8,862 nucleotides of DNA from CBIFWW01 sp966186435. GTDB lineage: Bacteria; Pseudomonadota; Gammaproteobacteria; Enterobacterales; Enterobacteriaceae. The stretch covers positions 1 to 8,862 of the forward strand of contig CBIFWW010000134.1 in the NCBI GenBank assembly GCA_966186435.1. The letters are read 5' to 3'. The notes under the pieces are model-generated. The model was not told where the DNA came from. It searched no databases and saw only the letters and a program-made list of their open reading frames with translations. The translations under genes and the position numbers were made by a program. Below are positions 1 through 5,777 of the stretch, piece after piece (position 1 is the stretch's first letter; each line of letters begins with the position of its first letter).

Positions 1-115
1 CATTATTATTTTGAGGCTGTCTACGGATAGACTTGATTTAATTATTTTATTTTTTTTTACGGAATAGTGGAAAGGCTTTGAGTCCAAAAATACACTCAGC
101 CAGCCATTAATTTGA

Positions 116-157
116 GAAGGTGACTGCCGCTTTACCCTGATGATGACATTCACCTTC
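116..157. repeat. 8-bp inverted repeat GAAGGTGA / TCACCTTC
   Basis: The arms GAAGGTGA (116-123) and TCACCTTC (150-157) are perfect reverse complements separated by 26 bp. The pair sits about 90-130 bp upstream of the expected lafA transcription start. That suits a dimeric regulator with two half-sites, but no regulator is identified and chance cannot be excluded for an 8-bp match. The right arm overlaps the left arm of the 155-175 repeat, so the two could not form as hairpins at once. Confidence 0.35.
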
Positions 158-175
158 CGGCATTAATTACCGGAA
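155..175. repeat. TTCCGG-N9-CCGGAA inverted repeat (operator-like)
   Basis: The arms TTCCGG (155-160) and CCGGAA (170-175) form a perfect 6-bp inverted repeat around an AT-rich core, CATTAATTA. The 15-bp centre-to-centre spacing resembles a transcription-factor operator more than an RNA terminator, and no T-run follows. It lies about 38 bp upstream of the proposed lafA -35 element. The binding protein is unknown. Confidence 0.4.
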
Positions 176-212
176 AGTCAATTAAGGACCAGTGCAATAA
201 CAACCAGGAAGT

Positions 213-239
213 TTAAGTTTAGAATTTACTGTCCGTTTG
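213..239 (+). promoter_or_regulatory. Probable sigma-28 promoter of lafA
   Basis: TTAAGTTT (213-220) matches the flagellar sigma-28 -35 consensus TAAAGTTT at 7 of 8 positions. The standard 11-bp spacer follows, then TCCGTTTG (232-239), which matches the -10 consensus GCCGATAA at 4 of 8, including the CCG core. Transcription would begin near 246, giving a leader of about 34 nt ahead of the lafA start at 280. The cognate sigma factor LafS is encoded downstream in the same locus. The spacing and the -35 are convincing; the -10 is degenerate. Confidence 0.55.
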
Positions 240-279
240 TTATTAGCACACACACTGACGATGTTTAAGGAGTAGTAAC

Positions 280-1170
280 ATGCTATCTATTAACACCAGC
301 ACTGCATCAATGGCCGCCACCTCCGCCATCAATAAAAGTGAAAAATCCCTGGCAACCTCAATGGAGCGCCTGGCTACCGGTAACCGTATCAACTCTTCAG
401 CAGATGATGCGGCAGGTAAACAGATCGCTAACCGTCTGCAATCCCAATCTGACGGTATGGGTGTGGCGATGCGTAACATCTCCGATGCCACTGCCATGCT
501 GCAAACCGCGGACGGTACTTTCGATGAGATGAACGACATCCTCGGGCGTATGCAAGACCTTGCTACCCAGGCATCGAACGGAACCTATAGTAGTGATGAC
601 CGCCAGGCGATGCAGTCCGAGTTTGATGAACTGGGCCAGCAAATGTCTGACATGATGCAGAACACCACCTACGGTGGTAACAACCTGTTTAGCGCTTCCG
701 GCGGCCTGCTCTCCAGCGGCGCGGTGACCTTCCAGGTGGGTGCTAACTCCAGCGATACCATGTCGGTGGATATCTCCAAGCAGCTTAATAACCTGACCAC
801 CTCTCTGACCTCACTGAGTAAAGCATTCTCTGCGGATCAGAGTGGCTCCGGGATGACTTCTGGTAGCGGTACTGAACTGATGACGGCTTCCTCTGCCAAC
901 CAAACCATCTCCGCAGTCCAGGGTGCGATGGCAAGCGTCGGTAAAATCCAGTCTTCTCTGGGGGCCTCCATCAACCGTCTGAATGACACTGCCAATAACC
1001 TGCAAAACATGCAGGACAACACCGAAGTAGGTATCGGCAACATTATGGATACCGATTACGCGACAGAAGCGTCCAACATGTCCAAGCAACAGATGCTGGC
1101 ACAGACCGGTATCACCATGCTCAAGCAATCCAACAGCATGAGCAGCATGGTGTCCAGTCTGTTGCAGTAA
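280..1170 (+). CDS. lafA: Lateral (Flag-2) flagellin LafA
   Basis: This is the structural subunit of the flagellar filament, exported through the flagellar type III apparatus and polymerised under the cap. The 296 residues show the conserved flagellin ends. The N-terminal D0/D1 region runs over roughly 1-140 (SMERLATGNRINSSADDAAG at 27-46, then the LGRMQDLATQ helix near 88-97). The C-terminal D1/D0 region runs over about 205-296 and ends in SSLLQ. The variable middle is short, so the D2/D3 surface domains of enteric FliC (about 500 residues) are missing or minimal, as in lateral flagellins. The protein has no Cys, Trp, His or Pro but 23 Met. The ATG at 280 has TAAGGAG (267-273) six bases upstream. 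A sigma-28-type promoter precedes it and a strong terminator follows, so it is probably a single-gene transcript. Assignment to the lateral rather than the primary system comes from the neighbouring laf genes. Confidence 0.95.
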   Translation: MLSINTSTASMAATSAINKSEKSLATSMERLATGNRINSSADDAAGKQIANRLQSQSDGMGVAMRNISDATAMLQTADGTFDEMNDILGRMQDLATQASNGTYSSDDRQAMQSEFDELGQQMSDMMQNTTYGGNNLFSASGGLLSSGAVTFQVGANSSDTMSVDISKQLNNLTTSLTSLSKAFSADQSGSGMTSGSGTELMTASSANQTISAVQGAMASVGKIQSSLGASINRLNDTANNLQNMQDNTEVGIGNIMDTDYATEASNMSKQQMLAQTGITMLKQSNSMSSMVSSLLQ

Positions 1171-1187
1171 GTTTATCTGCTGAACAC

Positions 1188-1215
1188 AACACCGCCTCCC
1201 CGGCGGTGTTTTTTT
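1188..1215 (+). terminator. Rho-independent terminator of lafA
   Basis: A perfect 9-bp GC-rich stem, AACACCGCC (1188-1196) with GGCGGTGTT (1202-1210), closes a 5-nt loop and runs into seven consecutive T (1209-1215). It begins 18 nt after the lafA stop codon. This separates lafA from the lafB operon, so lafB must have its own promoter. Confidence 0.93.
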
Positions 1216-1227
1216 ATGGCGGCTGTA

Positions 1228-1261
1228 TCCAGGAAGGAAACCTTTCCCCCTTTTCCAGGAA
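1228..1261. promoter_or_regulatory. Candidate activator-binding region (direct repeats and palindrome)
   Basis: TCCAGGAA occurs twice in direct orientation (1228-1235 and 1254-1261), 26 bp apart. Between the copies lies a small perfect inverted repeat, GGAAA-CC-TTTCC (1236-1247). The cluster is centred about 90 bp upstream of the expected start of the sigma-54 promoter at 1311-1327, where enhancer-binding activators usually bind. In related lateral systems the activator would be LafK, which is not in this window. Binding here is inference. Confidence 0.4.
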
Positions 1262-1281
1262 TAGCCCTTTCCGTTAAATGG

Positions 1282-1294
1282 CAATACATTGATT
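1282..1294 (-). promoter_or_regulatory. IHF-binding site upstream of lafB promoter
   Basis: Read on the minus strand the site is AATCAATGTATTG, which fits the IHF consensus WATCAANNNNTTR at every specified position. It is centred about 50 bp upstream of the predicted sigma-54 transcription start, between the candidate activator site and the -24 element. That is the usual place for IHF to bend DNA and bring the activator to sigma-54 polymerase. The consensus is fairly short, so the support comes from the match and the position together. Confidence 0.6.
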
Positions 1295-1310
1295 TATAAC
1301 ATGTAATTTT

Positions 1311-1327
1311 CTGGCACGGCCATTGCT
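1311..1327 (+). promoter_or_regulatory. Sigma-54 (RpoN) promoter of the lafB-lafU operon
   Basis: CTGGCACGGCCATTGCT contains TGGCAC (1312-1317), a 5-bp spacer and TTGC (1323-1326). It matches the -24/-12 consensus YTGGCACGNNNNTTGCW throughout, with the invariant GG and GC correctly spaced. Transcription should start near 1338, about 20 nt before the lafB ATG. Sigma-54 control of intermediate genes is known for lateral flagellar systems with the activator LafK. Primary enterobacterial flagella use FlhDC instead. Confidence 0.9.
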
Positions 1328-1357
1328 ATACAGGCATATCCCAAACTGGAGAGAACC

Positions 1358-2683
1358 ATGTCCGGAATACTATCTGTCAAAACCTACGCCAAAGAGTTGG
1401 CTTATGCTGATGTGGCGACCCGCGCTAATCAGCTGAAGAACCAGCAGGCGGAATTGGATGATGAAAGCAGCGCCCTGTCCGATCTTGACACCGCCTTAAC
1501 CGATTTCCAGACGGCGGTGGATGCCCTGGACAGCACCACATCAGGCCCGGTGGTGAACAGCGTTACATCCAGTGATGATTCCATTACCGCCACGGCGGAT
1601 TCCACCGCGATGCCGGGTAGCTATACCTTCTTTGTGCAGCAACTGGCGGAGAGCCAGCAAACCTCTATTGCTCTGCCAAATGGGGATAGCGCCAATCCTA
1701 TCCCGGCGGAAGGCACCTTCACCCTGACCATGGGTGATAGCGAAATGGACATCGACCTGGCCCAGGCTGACGCCGACAACAGCGGCACCATTGATGCCAC
1801 TGAAATGGCCAATGCGATTAATCAGTCTGATGAAAACCCCGGCGTAACCGCCACCTTGGTAAAAACCGGGGACACTACCACCCTGATGCTGACCTCCGAT
1901 GATACCGGGGCTGCCAGTGCCTTTACCCTGGCTTCCGATAATCCAGCCCTCAGCGGAGCCATCGACCAGCAAAAAGTGCAGTCCACCGCCCAGGATGCGG
2001 TGATTTGGCTGGGTAACTCACCGGATACCGGCACCGAGATCACCGGCAGTGACAATACTTTTGACGACATCATTCCTGGGGTTTCGCTCACTTTTACTGA
2101 GGTTTCAGAAACCGATAAGCCGGTGACCTTCACCGTGGCCCAGGATAGTGCCGGTAGCCAGGAGCAGGTACAGACTTTTATCGATGCCTATAACACCCTG
2201 GCGGATACCCTTGATTCGCTAACCACCCAAGGGGGCGATGGCACTGCCAGCGGTACCTTTGCCGGGGATGCCGGGTTGGCTTCACTTCAGAACCAACTTG
2301 ATACCTTAACCCATGCCAAATACGGCGGGGTGTCGATTGTGGACTATGGCATCACCCTTGATAAAGATGGCCATCTTCAGCTCGACAGCGAGCAGTTTGA
2401 TAAAGAGATGGCAGCCAACCCCGAAGGGTTAACCAACATTTTTGTTGGCGATGACAGCATGACGGCCCAGCTGGATTCAGTGATGGAAACCTATCTTGAT
2501 AGCAGCAACGGGATCATTGCCCAGCGCCAGGCCGCCATCACCACCCAGGAAGACAAGATCAGCAGCCAGGCCGATCAGCTGAAAGAAACTTACAACAGTA
2601 ACTACGACCGCTATGTGGATGAGTGGACCTCCACCATGGTGGAAATCACCCAAATGCAATTAAGCATGTCTGCCTTTGAATAA
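1358..2683 (+). CDS. lafB: Flagellar filament cap protein FliD-type (LafB)
   Basis: LafB is the hook-associated protein 2 homologue that caps the growing filament and folds exported flagellin. The 441 residues fit the family (about 440-470). An N-terminal FliD domain covers roughly 1-100 with helical D0/D1 sequence. A flagellin-IN-type motif follows near 120-185 (ANAINQSD, then GVTATLV). The FliD C-terminal domain runs over about 260-441, with the typical LDKDGHLQLD segment at 335-344 and a helical, coiled-coil-prone end. Within the IN motif, residues 138-149 (DADNSGTIDATE) form a textbook EF-hand calcium loop, which is unusual here. There is no Cys. The ATG at 1358 has GGAGAG (1348-1353) four bases upstream and sits about 20 nt after the predicted sigma-54 start. 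It is first in an operon running to lafU. Assignment to the lateral system rests on synteny. Confidence 0.93.
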   Translation: MSGILSVKTYAKELAYADVATRANQLKNQQAELDDESSALSDLDTALTDFQTAVDALDSTTSGPVVNSVTSSDDSITATADSTAMPGSYTFFVQQLAESQQTSIALPNGDSANPIPAEGTFTLTMGDSEMDIDLAQADADNSGTIDATEMANAINQSDENPGVTATLVKTGDTTTLMLTSDDTGAASAFTLASDNPALSGAIDQQKVQSTAQDAVIWLGNSPDTGTEITGSDNTFDDIIPGVSLTFTEVSETDKPVTFTVAQDSAGSQEQVQTFIDAYNTLADTLDSLTTQGGDGTASGTFAGDAGLASLQNQLDTLTHAKYGGVSIVDYGITLDKDGHLQLDSEQFDKEMAANPEGLTNIFVGDDSMTAQLDSVMETYLDSSNGIIAQRQAAITTQEDKISSQADQLKETYNSNYDRYVDEWTSTMVEITQMQLSMSAFE

Positions 2684-2701
2684 GGCGTCAGGAGCAATCA
2701 C

Positions 2702-3112
2702 GTGAACACAATGTATGGCAATGCCGACGGCAACGGTTATGAGCAATATCGCACAATGGATCTTGCTTCGCGCACGGCGGCCGCCTCCCCGATTGAGCTG
2801 GTACTGGTACTGTATGCCGGTGTGCTGGATGAGCTGGAACGCGCGAAAAGCCATATCGCCAGCCAGCGTTTTGAACGCAAAGCGCAAAGTATCAACAAGT
2901 GCATCGACATCCTTAATGCCCTGACCAGTTCACTGGAGTTTGATACCGGTGGTGAGTTGGTGCGCAATTTGTCCCGGCTTTATGACCACTGTGTCTATCG
3001 ACTGTATGAAGCTAGCGCCGGTATGGACTGCGGCAAAGTGGATGAGGTGATCGCCATTCTGGCAAACCTGCACGACGGTTGGGAACAACTCAACAGGAAG
3101 CTAAACCCATGA
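2702..3112 (+). CDS. lafC: Flagellin export chaperone FliS-type (LafC)
   Basis: FliS proteins bind the C-terminal D0 helix of flagellin in the cytoplasm, keeping it monomeric until export. The 136-residue length matches the family. The N-terminal signature is clear: a Tyr-rich start followed by TAAASPIELVLVLYAGVLDELERA (about 25-48), the usual taSP-eLi-mLYdg motif. Four-helix-bundle sequence follows to about 130. The start is taken as GTG at 2702 because AGGAG (2690-2694) lies seven bases upstream. The in-frame ATG at 2711 would be 16 bases from it, so a product three residues shorter is less likely. It lies 18 nt after lafB, and its stop overlaps the next start as ATGA (3109-3112), suggesting translational coupling. 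Confidence 0.92.
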   Translation: MNTMYGNADGNGYEQYRTMDLASRTAAASPIELVLVLYAGVLDELERAKSHIASQRFERKAQSINKCIDILNALTSSLEFDTGGELVRNLSRLYDHCVYRLYEASAGMDCGKVDEVIAILANLHDGWEQLNRKLNP

Positions 3113-3420
3113 GTGCCTGCCCACAACCCTTAGAGCTTTATACCCTGGTGGCCCAGATGAATACGGCACTGGATAACCGCCGTTGGCGCAGGCTGCCTTC
3201 GCTGCATCGCACGTTAATGTTGCGCTTTAACCGCTATCAACAGCAGGCGCCAGAAGACGAGTTGGTGCTGGTAAAAGCACGTCTGAAAACCGACATGCAG
3301 GCGTTGATTGCCCGCCGCGAGATGCAAGCTGAAGATTTAAAACAGCGTATGGAACTGATGGCAACCAGCCGGGAAGGGCAGTTGGCGTACTCCATTAGCA
3401 GCCTATGGGAGGATGCATGA
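3109..3420 (+). CDS. lafD: FliT-like flagellar chaperone (LafD)
   Basis: This small 103-residue protein is predicted to be mainly helical, rich in Leu, Arg and Gln, with no membrane segment or signal peptide. Its place directly after the FliS gene is that of FliT, the export chaperone of the cap protein FliD, and of lafD in known lateral clusters. Sequence similarity to FliT is weak by eye (ELYTLVAQMNTALDNRRW near the N-terminus), so the role is inferred mostly from position and size. The ATG at 3109 overlaps the lafC stop by ATGA and has AGGAAG (3095-3100) eight bases upstream. An in-frame TTG at 3079 would add ten residues inside lafC and lacks support. It overlaps lafE by another ATGA. Confidence 0.8.
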   Translation: MSACPQPLELYTLVAQMNTALDNRRWRRLPSLHRTLMLRFNRYQQQAPEDELVLVKARLKTDMQALIARREMQAEDLKQRMELMATSREGQLAYSISSLWEDA

Positions 3421-4511
3421 CGTTACTGACGTTACCCGTTGTAGCAAACGTATCGCGGAGCGACGAGCCATCAACAATCGGACCATGCAGTCCAGGGCTG
3501 TCGACACTTTCCGGGGAAGCGCAAGGGGGATTTGCCCTGATGGAGAGCCAGGCCGGTGCCTCACTCAAAGCCCGTCTGGCCCCCTCTCAGAGCGGGGAAT
3601 CCACCCAGGATCATGGCAAAAAGCAGGAGGACCCCCAGCTTCAGGCCATGATGGCACTATTACTGATGACCCCGGAAACCGCCATGCCATCGGCCGCCGA
3701 CGGGCAACCGGTGATGACGGATCAGCAGATGTTGGCAAAAGCCTTGCTCACTGGCGGAACCCCATTCAATCCACAACATATGGTTCTGGGGAATCAACCG
3801 TTACACACCGATGTAACCCAGGCGCAACAGCAGGCGGCCCTACAGAAGCTTAGCGCCCAAAAGCCAGTGCTGGCAGAAATCACCGCAGCCATTAAGCCGC
3901 GTGCGGAAAATGCTCGGCCAGCGTCTTCACTGACGGTGGCCCCGCAACCAGCTTTTGGCGCAAGGGTGACAGGCCGTCAGCCTCGGAGTGAAAACAACCA
4001 CGGCACCGCCCGTGGAGTGGCTGCGCTCAATGCGATAGCGGCCTCCAGCCCGGCGATGGCATTGGCCAAAGCCAGCGAAGCTCATGCCCCGGCCCCAGTG
4101 TTGGCGTTGGCGGATAGCGAGGAGTGGGGGGAGAAACTCAGCGGTCTGTTAAAAGAGCAGATCCACTTTCAGCTCAATCAACAGCAGCAGATCTCCACGA
4201 TTCGGCTCGATCCGCCCAATCTGGGCAAATTGGAGATCGCCGTGTTGCTGGAAGCGGGCAAGCTGAATGTGCATATCACCGCCAGCCAGCCTGCGGTGCT
4301 CCATAGCCTGAGGGCCATTAGTGAGGAGTTGCGCCAGCACCTCACCGAACAGCATTTTGACCGGGTGCAGGTGGATGTCTCCGCTGATGACCAGGGTAAA
4401 GGGCAGCGTGGTCAGCAACAGCAGAAACAGGACGATGTGATCCTCGCTCAGGAGCTTACGCCTGACGAACACCCGGACTCAACCCTGTCCCATTTATTAA
4501 CCAGAGTGTGA
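3417..4511 (+). CDS. lafE: Hook-length control protein FliK-type (LafE)
   Basis: FliK proteins act as the secreted ruler that measures the hook and switches the export gate to filament substrates. The 364 residues are close to enteric FliK (about 375-405). The N-terminal two-thirds is low-complexity and rich in Ala, Gln, Pro and Ser, as expected for the ruler. The C-terminal Flg_hook domain is recognisable from about residue 241 to 330. It contains TIRLDPPNLGKLEIAVLLEA, the family's L-P--LG-veV signature, then LNVHITASQPAVLHSLR. A Gln/Lys-rich tail follows. The ATG at 3417 overlaps the lafD stop (ATGA) with GGGAGG four bases upstream. An in-frame ATG at 3405 would remove that ribosome site from the leader, so I prefer 3417. 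The end overlaps lafF by GTGA. Confidence 0.9.
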   Translation: MTLLTLPVVANVSRSDEPSTIGPCSPGLSTLSGEAQGGFALMESQAGASLKARLAPSQSGESTQDHGKKQEDPQLQAMMALLLMTPETAMPSAADGQPVMTDQQMLAKALLTGGTPFNPQHMVLGNQPLHTDVTQAQQQAALQKLSAQKPVLAEITAAIKPRAENARPASSLTVAPQPAFGARVTGRQPRSENNHGTARGVAALNAIAASSPAMALAKASEAHAPAPVLALADSEEWGEKLSGLLKEQIHFQLNQQQQISTIRLDPPNLGKLEIAVLLEAGKLNVHITASQPAVLHSLRAISEELRQHLTEQHFDRVQVDVSADDQGKGQRGQQQQKQDDVILAQELTPDEHPDSTLSHLLTRV

Positions 4512-4990
4512 AGATTATGAAGAAAATAATTATTGCCGGGGCGGTGAATACCCTTCTCTCATTGTTGGTGGGGGGGGCCGCCGCCTGGGGGGTGATGCAT
4601 TTTATTAAGCCCCCGGCGGTTACGGTGATGGAAGCGCCAACGGATAAAAACACCGCCCCGGATATGAAGGACAGTGTGTTTATCACCATGCCTGAAACCC
4701 TAATTACCCTGAAGGATACCGCGGGTGAAGACCACTATATGCTGATTGGCTTGGTGTTTATTGCCGATGGCAAAGATAAAAAGGCCAGTGATGCCATCGG
4801 CAGTGACCAGCCGCTGTATCAAAGTATTTTGGTAGATACCTTATCCAGTATGACTTGGGAGGATATTCGTAATGACAACGTGAATAAGACCCGTGAACGG
4901 GTGAAGAACGCGTTTAATCACTGGCTCACCACGCACAAAATGTCTGCCCCCTACCGGGATGTGCTGGTCAATAAAATGGTTTATCAATAA
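4508..4990 (+). CDS. lafF: Flagellar basal-body protein FliL-type (LafF)
   Basis: FliL is a single-pass inner-membrane protein that surrounds the stator units and supports motor torque. The 160 residues fit the family (about 150-170). A short basic N-terminus (MKIMKKI) leads into one membrane segment at about 7-31 (IIIAGAVNTLLSLLVGGAAAWGV), then a Pro-rich linker and a periplasmic FliL domain. The C-terminal part (IRNDNVNKTRERVKNAFNHWL) matches the family's conserved end. Start choice is uncertain. GTG at 4508 gives a GTGA overlap with lafE, in keeping with the two preceding junctions; ATG at 4517 would give 157 residues. Neither has a good ribosome site, so translation probably depends on coupling to lafE. 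A lafF next to motor genes fits its role with LafT/LafU. Confidence 0.88.
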   Translation: MKIMKKIIIAGAVNTLLSLLVGGAAAWGVMHFIKPPAVTVMEAPTDKNTAPDMKDSVFITMPETLITLKDTAGEDHYMLIGLVFIADGKDKKASDAIGSDQPLYQSILVDTLSSMTWEDIRNDNVNKTRERVKNAFNHWLTTHKMSAPYRDVLVNKMVYQ

Positions 4991-5006
4991 ATCCCGGAAT
5001 AATGCG

Positions 5007-5729
5007 ATGAGTATTCAGCCTGCCTGGGAAGACCAGGCATTTACCGGACTGGCACCATTAAGCCCGGCCCAGGAGAACCACTATCTCCAGAGTTATCTGC
5101 CATTGGTGTGCAAAATCGTGCGCCAGATGGCGGCCCAGTGCTCCAGCGTGATGGATCGCCAGGATATGCAACAGGTGGCGCTGATGGGGCTGCTCAACGC
5201 CCTGCGCCGTTACGGCCAGCCCGATGACAGCTTTGGCGGATATGCCGCCCAGCGTATTCGTGGGGCGATTCTCGATGAGCTGCGTAGCCTGGACTGGCGG
5301 CCGCGCACCCTGCGGGATAAGTGCCACCAGGTGGGCAATATTGTCCGCGATCTGCGAAAACGCCTGGGCTATGAGCCGGGCATGGATGAGTTGGCCCTTG
5401 TCGGCGTGGACCGTGACAGCTGGGATGAGTACTTGGCTTTAAGCCATGCCAACAGCCTGGCAAGCCTGGACGATTTACTTGCCACCGATGCCGGCGTATT
5501 TGCTCAGCACGAGAATAGCCTTGAGCGGCAGTATGTTATTCGGCAAACCTTAAAAGAGGCACTGGATCAATTATCTGAAAAGGAGCGGATTATTTTATCA
5601 CTCTATTACCAAAAGGATATGAGCCTGAAAGAAATAGCCCAAATTCTCGATCTTACTGAAGCGCGGATCTGCCAGATAAATAAAAAAATAAGCCATAAGA
5701 TCCGCCAGCATTTTCATCCGGAAAATTAA
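5007..5729 (+). CDS. lafS: Flagellar sigma-28 factor (LafS, FliA family)
   Basis: LafS directs RNA polymerase to the last class of lateral flagellar genes, above all the flagellin. The 240 residues match FliA (239). Region 2 lies at about 28-100, with DRQDMQQVALMGLLNALRRY (50-69) and AAQRIRGAILDELRSLDWRP (80-99), the second nearly identical to the FliA hallmark. Region 3 spans about 101-150. Region 4 at about 185-235 includes LSEKERIILSLYYQKDMSLK and the helix-turn-helix IAQILDLTEARICQI. The ATG at 5007 gives the family length. An in-frame GTG at 4959 lies inside lafF and is rejected. A weak GGA (4996-4998) serves as ribosome site. Being in the sigma-54 operon, it links early to late gene expression. 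I see no anti-sigma factor (FlgM-type) gene in the window. Confidence 0.94.
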   Translation: MSIQPAWEDQAFTGLAPLSPAQENHYLQSYLPLVCKIVRQMAAQCSSVMDRQDMQQVALMGLLNALRRYGQPDDSFGGYAAQRIRGAILDELRSLDWRPRTLRDKCHQVGNIVRDLRKRLGYEPGMDELALVGVDRDSWDEYLALSHANSLASLDDLLATDAGVFAQHENSLERQYVIRQTLKEALDQLSEKERIILSLYYQKDMSLKEIAQILDLTEARICQINKKISHKIRQHFHPEN

Positions 5730-5747
5730 CAATTCATTCTTAAAATA

Positions 5748-5765
5748 GATTACCTGCGGGTAATC
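5748..5765 (+). promoter_or_regulatory. Hairpin directly upstream of lafT
   Basis: GATTACC (5748-5754) and GGTAATC (5759-5765) are perfect 7-bp complements around a 4-base TGCG loop, in the only sizeable gap within the operon (48 nt). The stem ends immediately before the lafT ribosome site AAAGAGG (5766-5772). No T-run follows, so it is not an intrinsic terminator. It could be an operator, a processing site or a translation-modulating RNA element. The structure is certain as sequence; its role is not known. Confidence 0.55.
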
Positions 5766-5777
5766 AAAGAGGCAGTT

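Larger units (their letters stand above)
1..212. other. AT-rich gene-free leader upstream of lafA
   Basis: I see no coding region here. The first 60 bases are very AT-rich and include a run of ten T at about 49-58. A short 5-bp inverted repeat (GTCTA/TAGAC, 19-32) precedes that run but is too weak to call a terminator. Two longer inverted repeats between 116 and 175 are listed separately. The stretch probably holds the upstream regulatory DNA of lafA, and any gene to its left lies outside the window. Confidence 0.6.

Noticed and set aside
19..58. Terminator of an upstream gene (GTCTA/TAGAC stem then a T-run)
   Set aside because: The stem is only 5 bp and is separated from the T10 run by 16 bases, so it does not form a credible intrinsic terminator.
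3079..3108. Upstream TTG start adding ten residues to LafD
   Set aside because: It would lie deep in lafC. The ATG at 3109 has a good ribosome site and the ATGA overlap seen repeatedly in this operon.
4959..5006. Upstream GTG start adding 16 residues to LafS
   Set aside because: It lies inside lafF, and the extension does not resemble FliA proteins. Starting at 5007 gives the family length of 240.
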